10,770 bases of DNA, from the NCBI GenBank assembly GCA_017398245.1, contig JAFQGN010000002.1:1-10770 (forward strand), given 5' to 3'. Below are positions 1 through 6,428 of this stretch, in pieces (positions within the stretch are counted from its first letter, which is position 1; every line of letters begins with the position of its first letter). Position numbers and translations under genes: made by a program. Source of the DNA: Clostridia bacterium (lineage in GTDB: Bacteria > Bacillota_A > Clostridia > Christensenellales > Aristaeellaceae). The notes beneath the pieces are model-generated. The model was not told where the DNA came from, did not search any database, and saw only the letters and a program-made list of their open reading frames with translations.

Positions 1-41
1 ACCAGACCCGGTTCGTGGATGCGATACGGCCGGAAGAATAA
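1..41 (+). CDS. possible 3' end of an upstream gene (partial)
   Basis: Read in the frame starting at base 3, the first 41 bases are open and end in TAA at 39-41, giving a tail ...TRFVDAIRPEE. The stop codon touches the AGGAGG ribosome binding site (41-46) of the M42 peptidase gene, a spacing typical of genes in one operon, and no promoter is visible between them. The fragment is too short to name a family. The other two frames are also open or nearly so over this length, so chance cannot be excluded. Confidence 0.35.
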   Translation, partial: QTRFVDAIRPEE

Positions 42-54
42 GGAGGAAAAGATC

Positions 55-1071
55 ATGATGAGAAACGAACAGCTGCTGAAGGAACTTTGCGAGATGCAGG
101 GCATTGCCGGTTACGAAAAGAACGTACGCAAATTCATCAAGAATATTGTGGAACCCTACGCTGACGAGCTGATCGAAGACGCGATGGGCAACCTGATTGT
201 GCTCAAGAAGGGCGTTGGCGGAGAAAACAGCAAGAAGATCATGCTCGCCGCGCATATGGATGAAGTGGGCTTTATGGTCAAGAAGATCGAAGGCGACGGC
301 CGCATCAAGGTGCTCAGCGTGGGCTTTAACTGGGCCAACGCCGCCTTTAACGAGCGCGTGCGCTTTGCCAACGGCACGGTCGGCATGTTCGGCGCGATGG
401 GCGGCTCTATCGACAGCCCGCGCGATTTTGACAAGCTGTATATCGATATCGGCGCGAAGAGCAAGGAAGACGCAGAAAAGCTGGTGCATGTAGGCGATAT
501 CTGCGGCTATTGCGAGCCTTATGTGAACCTGATGAACGAGCTGGTCTGCTCGCAGTCGCTCGATGACAGGCTCGGCTGCTTCCAGATGATCGAGGCCATC
601 AAGGAAAACGACGGCACCTTCCCGAACGACGTGTACTATGTGTTCGACGTGCAGGAAGAAGTGGGCACGCGCGGCTCCAAGCCCACGGCCAACCGCATCC
701 AGCCCGATATCGGCATTGCGATCGATATCACCCCGGCGCACGATTATCCGGGCAACCTCAACGGCAGCAATACCTGCGGCGCGGGCACTGCCATCAAGAT
801 ATACGATCCTTCCGTGATTGCCGATGAAGACGTTGTCGCAGCCATGATCGAATGCTGCGAGAAGGAGGGCATCAAGTACCAGCGCGACGTCATAGACCGC
901 GGCGGCACGGACGCTTCCAGCATGAACCAGGCCTGCTTCGGCGCGCGCACCGGCGGCATCGGCGTGGCCACGCGCTATCCGCACTGCCAGTCCTCCGTCG
1001 TTTCCAAGGACGATATCGAAGAGGGCATCCGCCTGATCACCGCGTTCTGCAAGTACAACTTCAAATTCTGA
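55..1071 (+). CDS. M42 family metallo-aminopeptidase (FrvX/TET-like)
   Basis: Predicted cytosolic zinc- or cobalt-dependent exopeptidase of 338 residues, about the usual M42 length, removing N-terminal residues from short peptides; M42 enzymes are known to form large tetrahedral assemblies. All expected active-site residues are visible: His67 and Asp69 in AAHMDEVG, bridging Asp170 in SLDDR, catalytic Glu201 and ligand Glu202 in QEEVG, Asp224 in AIDITP, and His310 in RYPHCQSS. The dimerisation-type insert of the family lies between roughly residues 75 and 160. No signal peptide or membrane segment is present. The ATG at 55 is preferred because AGGAGG at 41-46 sits 8 nt upstream, the same spacing as in the neighbouring genes; ATG 58 (11 nt) is the alternative, and the ATG at 19 has no site. 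Lysine is mostly AAG, suggesting good expression. Exact substrate preference (acidic, neutral or other residues) cannot be read from sequence. Confidence 0.94.
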   Translation: MMRNEQLLKELCEMQGIAGYEKNVRKFIKNIVEPYADELIEDAMGNLIVLKKGVGGENSKKIMLAAHMDEVGFMVKKIEGDGRIKVLSVGFNWANAAFNERVRFANGTVGMFGAMGGSIDSPRDFDKLYIDIGAKSKEDAEKLVHVGDICGYCEPYVNLMNELVCSQSLDDRLGCFQMIEAIKENDGTFPNDVYYVFDVQEEVGTRGSKPTANRIQPDIGIAIDITPAHDYPGNLNGSNTCGAGTAIKIYDPSVIADEDVVAAMIECCEKEGIKYQRDVIDRGGTDASSMNQACFGARTGGIGVATRYPHCQSSVVSKDDIEEGIRLITAFCKYNFKF

Positions 1072-1076
1072 TAAAG

Positions 1077-1147
1077 CGCAACTTTTGGTTGCGTGAAAGG
1101 CTGCGCGGGCGCTTGCAACGGCAAATTGATTGCTTTTTGCGCCCGCG
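1077..1147 (+). other. two hairpins downstream of the M42 gene
   Basis: A 6-bp hairpin CGCAAC/GTTGCG (1077-1082 with 1088-1093, loop TTTTG) begins 6 nt after the M42 stop. A second, stronger 9-bp GC-rich stem follows (1104-1112 with 1139-1147), enclosing a 26-nt loop that can form a small GCAA/TTGC stem. Neither has a downstream T-run, so neither is a textbook intrinsic terminator. GCGCAA at 1076-1081 can also pair with TTGCGC at 1137-1142, an alternative that would break both hairpins. They could form a weak terminator, an mRNA-stabilising 3' end or part of a leader. Confidence 0.35.
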
Positions 1148-1202
1148 GCTGCTATGCTCTTGCCATCGGACGGCCGCCGAAAGAAACCGGAGGAGGAACA
1201 CG

Positions 1203-1262
1203 ATGGCAAAAGAGAGACGAAGAAGATTCAGGGCTTGCCATATCCGTTGCTTTGCCGTATAA
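1203..1262 (+). CDS. 19-codon ORF with strong ribosome binding site (uncertain)
   Basis: A textbook AGGAGG (1191-1196) sits 6 nt before ATG 1203, which opens a 19-residue ORF with a very basic start (MAKERRRRF) and two cysteines, ending at TAA 1260-1262. A weak possible promoter, TTGCTT (1131-1136) and TATGCT (1153-1158) with a 16-nt spacer, lies upstream. The ORF's stop codon falls inside the -10 box of the promoter for the M28 genes. It could be a leader peptide, a small protein, or the surviving start of a gene whose remainder was lost and replaced by the promoter. No family is recognisable, and translation is unproven. Confidence 0.22.
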   Translation: MAKERRRRFRACHIRCFAV

Positions 1263-1263
1263 T
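1235..1263 (+). promoter_or_regulatory. sigma-A type promoter for the M28 peptidase genes
   Basis: TTGCCA (1235-1240) and a perfect TATAAT (1258-1263) are separated by 17 nt, so 11 of 12 consensus bases match at the ideal spacing. Transcription should start near 1270, giving a leader of about 68 nt before the ATG at 1338. It lies in the only long gap before the two M28 genes and is the best promoter in the left half of the window. Confidence 0.75.
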
Positions 1264-1337
1264 AAAACAACGGGATTTGAATATTTAACGAATGGATTCC
1301 TGCAAAACGAAGGGAACCTGAAAGGGAGGAAATGAAA

Positions 1338-2615
1338 ATGGACGTTTCCGCACGCCGTGCGTTTAATCTTTTGAAGGAGCTGGCCTATGTCCGCGTCAGC
1401 GGCTCGGCCGAAGAATATAAGGCGGCCCAGCGCCTGTGCGAGATCGCACAGGGCACCGGCGCCGAAGCCCATATCGAGGAATTCCCTGTACAGAACGGCC
1501 GCATCAACCATGTGAAGTTCGTTGTGACCGAGCCTTACTACAAGGAGTACGAGGCCACCGGCTATGAGCGCGCTGCTTCCACCCCGGAAGAGGGCCTCGA
1601 TCTTGAATTCTATTACGGTGAAAATCTGCTGCCCGCGCACATGGCAAATGTGAAGGGCAAGGCGGTTCTGACCAACAATTACCTGCGCAAGGCTGATTAC
1701 GAAAAGCTTCTCAAGGCCGGCGCGGCTGCCATCATCACTTTCTCCGGCACGGTCATCGACCGCCGCAGCGAGACGGATTGCGATATCCGCAAGCTGCGCG
1801 AAATGCTGACCGAATCTGCCGGCGCGGCCGTTGCGCTGAACCTGCGCGCTGCCGATGCGCAGGAGATCGTCCGCCGCGGCGCGACGAAGGTGCATATCGA
1901 GCTGCAGTCCGAAAATTACGAAGCCATCAGCCACAACGTTTGCGCCACTATCGGAGGTACGAAGTATCCGGACGAGATCGTCTCCTTCGGCGCGCATTAC
2001 GACAGCGTGAATTTCTCCACCGGCGTGTACGATAATATCTCCGGCTCCGTCATCATCATGGAGCTGCTGCACTACTTCGCCAAGCACAAGCCCGAGCGCA
2101 CGCTCAAGTTCAACTGGTACGGCTCTGAAGAGCAGGGCCTGCTCGGCTCCAAGGCGTGGGTCAAGGCGCACGAGGAAGAGCTGGACAAGCATGTGCTGAT
2201 GATCAATGTGGACGTGGCCGCGCCTATTCTGGGCCAGAACAGCGCGCCCATCCTGGCCACCGAAGGCGCCGTCGGCTATGTCGACGCGCTGATGCGCGAG
2301 GCCGGCTTTGCCTGCGATTGCAAGCTGGATATCTACTCTTCCGACTGCATCCCCTTTGCGGATAAGGGCGTTCCGGCGGTCAACCTGTGCCGCTTCGGCG
2401 GAATGGGCACGGCGTTCATCCACGATCGCCGCGACAATCTCAAAAACGGTTTCCTGAGCGAAAACGCTCTCGATATCACTCTGCAGCAGGCGCTGCATCT
2501 GTCCAAGCGAGTCGTCTCTGCCGCTGTGTTCCCGATCAAGAAGGAGATCAGCGATGAGATCAAGGGCAAGGTGGACAAGTACCTGTTCAAGAACGAGAAG
2601 AAGGACGCGAAGTAA
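1338..2615 (+). CDS. M28 family zinc peptidase with PA-type insert (first copy)
   Basis: Predicted cytosolic di-zinc aminopeptidase or carboxypeptidase-like exopeptidase, 425 residues. The M28 metal-site residues are in order: His220 and Asp222 in AHYDS, bridging Asp232 in YDNISGS, catalytic Glu264 and ligand Glu265 in GSEEQGLLGS, Asp292 in NVDV, and His362 in FIHDRRD. Residues about 107-185 (GKAVL..., then LLKAGAAAII) resemble a protease-associated (PA) insertion. There is no signal peptide, unlike many secreted M28-PA enzymes. ATG 1338 is chosen over ATG 1332 because GGGAGG (1324-1329) is 8 nt from 1338 but only 2 nt from 1332. The gene is read from the promoter at 1235-1263 and followed after 60 nt by a paralogue sharing the same architecture, likely in one transcript. 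Lysine is nearly always AAG. Substrate is unknown; the family covers aminopeptidases and folate- or peptide-tail-cleaving enzymes. Confidence 0.93.
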   Translation: MDVSARRAFNLLKELAYVRVSGSAEEYKAAQRLCEIAQGTGAEAHIEEFPVQNGRINHVKFVVTEPYYKEYEATGYERAASTPEEGLDLEFYYGENLLPAHMANVKGKAVLTNNYLRKADYEKLLKAGAAAIITFSGTVIDRRSETDCDIRKLREMLTESAGAAVALNLRAADAQEIVRRGATKVHIELQSENYEAISHNVCATIGGTKYPDEIVSFGAHYDSVNFSTGVYDNISGSVIIMELLHYFAKHKPERTLKFNWYGSEEQGLLGSKAWVKAHEEELDKHVLMINVDVAAPILGQNSAPILATEGAVGYVDALMREAGFACDCKLDIYSSDCIPFADKGVPAVNLCRFGGMGTAFIHDRRDNLKNGFLSENALDITLQQALHLSKRVVSAAVFPIKKEISDEIKGKVDKYLFKNEKKDAK

Positions 2616-2675
2616 AAACGTTATCGTTCGCCGGCGCGGTCCGGCTAAAATAATGAGACGAAAGGAAAGAAAAAT

Positions 2676-3941
2676 ATGTCTTACAGCAATTATTCTCCTC
2701 TGAAGTTTGTTGAAAACCTGTCCTTCGTGCGCTACGGCGGCACCGAAGCCGAACTGAAGGCTGCAAAGCTCATTCTGGCCGAGATCGAAGCCTCCGGCGG
2801 CAAGGGCGAGATCACCGATTTTGAGATCAACGCCTCCGACTACAAGGGCCATGTGACCAAGATCGTAAAGCCCTACGAGCTTGATATCAATACCGTCGCC
2901 TTTGGCATGTGCGGTTCCATCCCGGCTCCCGGCAAGGATCTGAAGGTTCTCTATGCCGAGCGCGGCACCGATATGGATTTCCTGGGCTACGACGATCTGA
3001 GCGAATACGTCGTTCTGGTCGACCAGCTCTCCCTCGATTGCTACAAGGCTCTTGTTCAGCGCAAGGCTGCCGCCATCTTCGTCATCATGGGCAAGTACTA
3101 TCATGACAACGGCGAAGCCGGCCTCTACAACCGCAACCTTCGCCCGAAGCAGCTTGAGCAGGGCGTCATCCCGACCTTCGCCATCAACGCGCACGACGCG
3201 ACCGAGCTTCTGCGCAACGAGGCCGAGCTGATCCACATCGAGCTCGAGCAGACCGACGGCAAGGCCACCTCCCGCAACGTTCTGGCCGTGATCGAAGGCA
3301 CCGAGAAGCCCGAAGAGTCCATCGTCCTGACCGCTCACTATGACAGCCTGCCCATCGGCCCCGGCGCGTGGGACAACGCCACCGGCTCCGCCGCTATCAT
3401 GGGCCTGTACAAGTATTTCCTGGAAAATCCGCCCAAGCGCACCCTGCGCTTCATCTGGTGCGGTTCCGAGGAACAGGGCCTGCTCGGCTCCAAGGCCTAT
3501 ATCGAGCAGCATGAAGATCTGATGCCCTCCATCAAGTTCTGCTTCAATTTCGATATGTGCGGCACCATCCTTGGCCCCAACAACATCGGCATCACCGGCG
3601 ATAAGACTCTGGAAGATTTCGTCGAGCTCTTCCTGCGCGAGACCGGCTATTCTGCCTCCACCCGCGCTGGCGTGCATTCTTCCGACTCCGCTCCCTTTGC
3701 CGATCGCGGCGTCCCGGCCATCGGCCTCTCCCGCGGCACCCGTTCTTCCGAGATCCACACCAGCCGCGATACCATCTTCCCGCTGGGCGAGAAGCAGCTG
3801 AAGGCGAACATCGAATTTGCCCACAAGATTATCTCCCGCGTGGTCAACGCGGTGCTGCTGCCCGTTGGCACCGGCATGCCGGACAACATGAAGAAGGAGC
3901 TGGACAAGTACTTCCAGCGCGAACCCGCCAGCAACAAGTAA
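2676..3941 (+). CDS. M28 family zinc peptidase with PA-type insert (second copy)
   Basis: Tandem paralogue of the preceding gene, 421 residues. The full metal site is retained: His221 and Asp223 in TAHYDS, Asp233 in WDNATGS, Glu265 and Glu266 in GSEEQGLLGS, Asp293 in NFDMCG, and His361 in EIHTSRD. A PA-like insertion spans about residues 105-190. Both copies share the N-terminal pattern (FVR or YVR, then AEELKAA-like), the SSD..PFAD.GVPA block and a Lys-rich tail ending in a DKY motif, but the PA region diverges, so substrates may differ. No signal peptide is present. AAGGAA at 2662-2667 lies 8 nt before the ATG. The 60-nt gap has a short GCCGG/CCGGC hairpin (2630-2645) and no convincing promoter. 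Lysine codons are essentially all AAG and serine is mostly TCC, the strongest codon bias in the window and a sign of abundant expression. A 17-bp terminator follows. Confidence 0.93.
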   Translation: MSYSNYSPLKFVENLSFVRYGGTEAELKAAKLILAEIEASGGKGEITDFEINASDYKGHVTKIVKPYELDINTVAFGMCGSIPAPGKDLKVLYAERGTDMDFLGYDDLSEYVVLVDQLSLDCYKALVQRKAAAIFVIMGKYYHDNGEAGLYNRNLRPKQLEQGVIPTFAINAHDATELLRNEAELIHIELEQTDGKATSRNVLAVIEGTEKPEESIVLTAHYDSLPIGPGAWDNATGSAAIMGLYKYFLENPPKRTLRFIWCGSEEQGLLGSKAYIEQHEDLMPSIKFCFNFDMCGTILGPNNIGITGDKTLEDFVELFLRETGYSASTRAGVHSSDSAPFADRGVPAIGLSRGTRSSEIHTSRDTIFPLGEKQLKANIEFAHKIISRVVNAVLLPVGTGMPDNMKKELDKYFQREPASNK

Positions 3942-3952
3942 AAAATGTTTCT

Positions 3953-3989
3953 AAATCCGGCGCGCGTCAGAATGACGCGCGCCGGATTT
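3953..3989 (+). terminator. intrinsic terminator after the M28 genes
   Basis: AAATCCGGCGCGCGTCA (3953-3969) pairs perfectly over 17 bp with 3973-3989 across a GAA loop, 12 nt after the stop codon at 3941. The tail is only the TTT at the 3' end of the stem followed by GTGCG, so U-tract strength is modest, but the A-T ends of the stem make it usable on either strand. Confidence 0.75.
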
Positions 3990-4174
3990 GTGCGTTCAAG
4001 GCGGCGAAAAGGTTAGGGCGGCAGCTGCGGAGCTATGCGGAAAGCCTTCTGCATGAGCAGGGGACGTTTGGAATATAAAGTTCACAGTATGTTCGGAATC
4101 AGGCCGCAGTATATTAATGCAGATAGGCGAGAGCAGGTGTATGATAGGATTGCGGACAAAGAGATCGTTCAAAT

Positions 4175-4179
4175 GGAGG
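4175..4179 (+). promoter_or_regulatory. ribosome binding site that decides the adaptor start
   Basis: GGAGG lies 9 nt before TTG 4189. The in-frame ATGs at 4117 and 4141 have no comparable site. Starting at the TTG places a lysine-rich end immediately before the membrane segment, the normal layout for this protein type. An out-of-frame ATG at 4174 overlaps this site and leads only to a shadow reading frame. Confidence 0.65.
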
Positions 4180-4188
4180 CGACCAAAG

Positions 4189-5706
4189 TTGAAAAAGAAA
4201 AAATGGCCCCGGATCCTGCTGGTTTTGCTCGTTGCGGCTGCCGCTGCGGCGTATTTTGTGCCCAAATACCTGCAGCCGCAGGAGCAGACTGCTTTTCTGA
4301 GCGGAATGGCGCAGCACACCGTTGGCCGGGGAGACGTTTCTGTGACCGTGACCGGAAGCGGCAAGCTGGAAATGGCCGATACGCTTGAAATTGCACTGCC
4401 CACCGGCATTGAGGTGCAGGATGTGTTCGTGGAGACGGGCGATTACTGCGCAGAAGGAGAAATCCTTGCCTCGTTGGACGTCGATTCGCTTTCTGAGCGC
4501 GCGGCAGCGCTTTCTGCCGAGCTGAGCGCGCTGGATATGCAGCTGATGGCGCGCAGAACGGTGAGCGAGATCGCATCTCCCGTAAAGGGGAGGATCGTGC
4601 AGATCTTCGCGGATGAAAACGACGATGTGATCGAGACCATCAACGAGCATGGCGCGCTTGCGCTGATCTCGACCGACGGCTTGATGCAGGTGGAGATCGA
4701 AACGAGCGAAAAGCTGGCTATGAACGCCGAAGTGGACGTGAAATGGAACGGAGGCACGGAAGAGGGCACGGTCGCCGGAAAGACGCAGGGCGGATATGTG
4801 ATCACATTTGCAGACGAGGACGCGCCTTATCAGGCAGAGGCCGACGTGTATTACAATGTGGAAAAGATCGGTTCGGGCGTGGTGGAGATCCACGAGCCGC
4901 TGGCAATCTTTGGCAACGGAGGGACGATCGAAGAGATCCGCAAGGAAGTCGGCGATCAGATATCCGCAGGGACAAAGTTGTTCAGCCTTGTGAACGAGCC
5001 GGCGGCAGATTCGTACCGGCAGACGCTCGCGAGCAGAAACGACAAGGCTGAGCAGATGCAGACCGTGCTCGCGCTGCTGTCCGAGCCGTATGTGAAGGCG
5101 GAGGAGGCCGGCCTTGTGCAGATGATCGGCATCGAAGAAGGCAAGACGACCGGCTCTGCAGCCGCAGGCAGCGAAATGACGGCCTTTGTGCTGGGCACTG
5201 GCGGCGCGGTTTCCATGACGGCCGATATCGACGAGCTGGACATCCGCAAGATCGCCGTCGGTCAGGAAGCTCAGATTACGCTGGATGCGATCTCCGGCGA
5301 GACGTTCCGCGCGGAAGTCAGCCGTATTTCGTATGCCGGACAGACGGCGGGCAGCATTACGACCTATGCGGTCGAGCTGACGCTGGATGCGGACGAGAGG
5401 CTTTTGCAGGGCATGAACGGCAGCGCGGTGATCCGCACGGAGACGGCGGAAGACGTGCTGATCGTGCCCGTGAAGGCTATTTCGGAAGACGGCGAGGGTG
5501 AATACGTCATGCTGCTGAATGCGGACGGAACGCAGACGAAGAAATATATCGAGACAGGCCTTTCCAACGGAACGGACGCGCAGGTGACCGGCGGCCTTTC
5601 GCAGGGAGATACGATCGTCTACCGCGCAAGCACGAATATGCTGCTCCAGATGCAGCAGCGCATGATGGAGAATCAGGCGGCGATGTTCGGGGGAGTGCAG
5701 GAATGA
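4189..5706 (+). CDS. HlyD/MacA-type adaptor of an ABC exporter (YknX-like)
   Basis: Membrane-anchored adaptor that would sit outside the cytoplasmic membrane and dock on the permease encoded two genes downstream. From the TTG start it has 505 residues, longer than a typical MacA (about 370). Residues 1-6 are basic and 7-24 form one Leu/Ala-rich membrane anchor. A first barrel-sandwich half follows (GDVSVTVTGSG at about 48, LPTGIEVQDVF at about 70), then a short coiled coil (about 100-123), the returning half (ASPVKGRIVQIF from 129) and a barrel-like part. A second similar set then appears: sandwich-like strands about 225-270, a coiled coil about 274-300, a barrel about 341-385 (VSMTADIDELDI) and a membrane-proximal domain about 422-490 (VLIVPVKAI). 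Its stop overlaps the ATPase start (ATGA). Cargo is unknown; the B. subtilis relative YknXYZ protects against the SDP toxin. The gap 3990-4188 shows no convincing promoter. Confidence 0.88.
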   Translation: MKKKKWPRILLVLLVAAAAAAYFVPKYLQPQEQTAFLSGMAQHTVGRGDVSVTVTGSGKLEMADTLEIALPTGIEVQDVFVETGDYCAEGEILASLDVDSLSERAAALSAELSALDMQLMARRTVSEIASPVKGRIVQIFADENDDVIETINEHGALALISTDGLMQVEIETSEKLAMNAEVDVKWNGGTEEGTVAGKTQGGYVITFADEDAPYQAEADVYYNVEKIGSGVVEIHEPLAIFGNGGTIEEIRKEVGDQISAGTKLFSLVNEPAADSYRQTLASRNDKAEQMQTVLALLSEPYVKAEEAGLVQMIGIEEGKTTGSAAAGSEMTAFVLGTGGAVSMTADIDELDIRKIAVGQEAQITLDAISGETFRAEVSRISYAGQTAGSITTYAVELTLDADERLLQGMNGSAVIRTETAEDVLIVPVKAISEDGEGEYVMLLNADGTQTKKYIETGLSNGTDAQVTGGLSQGDTIVYRASTNMLLQMQQRMMENQAAMFGGVQE

Positions 5707-6428
5707 CAGCGAGACCTGTGATCGAAATGAAGGGCGTGAGCAAGGTCTACTCCATCGGCGGAGAGGAAGTGCGCGCGCTGGATAACGCGAGCCTGACCAT
5801 ACGGGAGGGCGAATTTGTAGCCATCATCGGCCCGAGCGGCAGCGGAAAATCGACCCTGATGAACATTATGGGCTGTCTGGACGTGGCCGACTGCGGCGAA
5901 TATCTGCTGGACGGGCAGTCGATCGAAAAGTATTCCGACGACGAGCTTGCGCGCATACGAAACAGAAAGATCGGCTTCGTGTTCCAGAATTTCAACCTGC
6001 TTTCGCGCATGACGGCGGCGGAAAATGTGGAACTGCCGCTGATCTACCAGCGGGTGGGCATGTCCGAACGCAAAAGACGGGCGATGGACGCGCTGCGGCA
6101 CGTGGGGCTGGAAAGCCGCGCAGGACACAAGCCCACTGAGCTCTCCGGCGGGCAGCAGCAGCGCGTGGCCGTGGCGCGCGCGCTTGCGGCGCAGCCCGCG
6201 CTCATCCTGGCCGACGAGCCGACGGGCAATCTTGATTCCAAGACCGGCAAGGATATCATGCAGCTGTTCTGCGAGTTGAACGAGGCGGGCAAGACGATCG
6301 TTCTGATCACCCACAGCGAAGCCGTGGCCGCACAGGCGCACAGGCGCATCCGTATCATGGATGGCAAAGTGGAGGAATGCGGCGATGAGACCGCGCCCTT
6401 TGCCGGAAAGGCGGGTGAGGGCGTATGA
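5703..6428 (+). CDS. ABC transporter ATP-binding protein (MacB/LolD/YknY class)
   Basis: Cytosolic ATPase of 241 residues that powers the adaptor-permease exporter. All motifs are intact: Walker A GPSGSGKST (43-51), Q-loop Gln95 in FQNFNLL, signature LSGGQQQRVA (147-156), Walker B LILADEP with catalytic Glu172, D-loop NLDS, and switch His204 in ITHSE. The closeness to LolD/MacB/FtsE is clear from ADEPTGNLDS and the short linker MNIMGCLD after Walker A. The ATG overlaps the adaptor stop by 4 nt (ATGA), with a GGGGGAG site at 5689-5695, and its own stop overlaps the permease start in the same way, so the three proteins should be made in coupled amounts. The C-terminal tail after about residue 220 is family-variable. 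Confidence 0.95.
   Translation: MTARPVIEMKGVSKVYSIGGEEVRALDNASLTIREGEFVAIIGPSGSGKSTLMNIMGCLDVADCGEYLLDGQSIEKYSDDELARIRNRKIGFVFQNFNLLSRMTAAENVELPLIYQRVGMSERKRRAMDALRHVGLESRAGHKPTELSGGQQQRVAVARALAAQPALILADEPTGNLDSKTGKDIMQLFCELNEAGKTIVLITHSEAVAAQAHRRIRIMDGKVEECGDETAPFAGKAGEGV

Noticed and set aside
1093..1335. 80-codon + strand frame in the spacer before the first M28 gene
   Set aside because: No ribosome binding site, it runs through both the hairpin and the promoter, and the product shows no recognisable pattern.
2616..2675. Hairpin GCCGG/CCGGC and TAAAAT box between the M28 genes
   Set aside because: The stem is only 5 bp without a T-run, and the box lacks a -35 at proper spacing; simple cotranscription is more likely.
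1152..3824. An 890-codon open frame on the minus strand over both M28 genes
   Set aside because: Its product is low-complexity Ala/Gly/Leu/Val-rich with no recognisable domain, and it mirrors the strong codon bias of the + strand M28 genes, whose catalytic motifs are intact.
4068..4145. Promoter-like boxes (TATAAA, TATGTT, TATATT, TATGAT) before the adaptor gene
   Set aside because: None has a good -35 at 16-18 nt, so no promoter is called although one probably exists in this gap.
4035..4388. 117-codon + strand frame in the leader of the adaptor gene
   Set aside because: Its second half overlaps the adaptor in another frame, it is Arg/Cys-rich without a domain, and it has no ribosome binding site at 4035.
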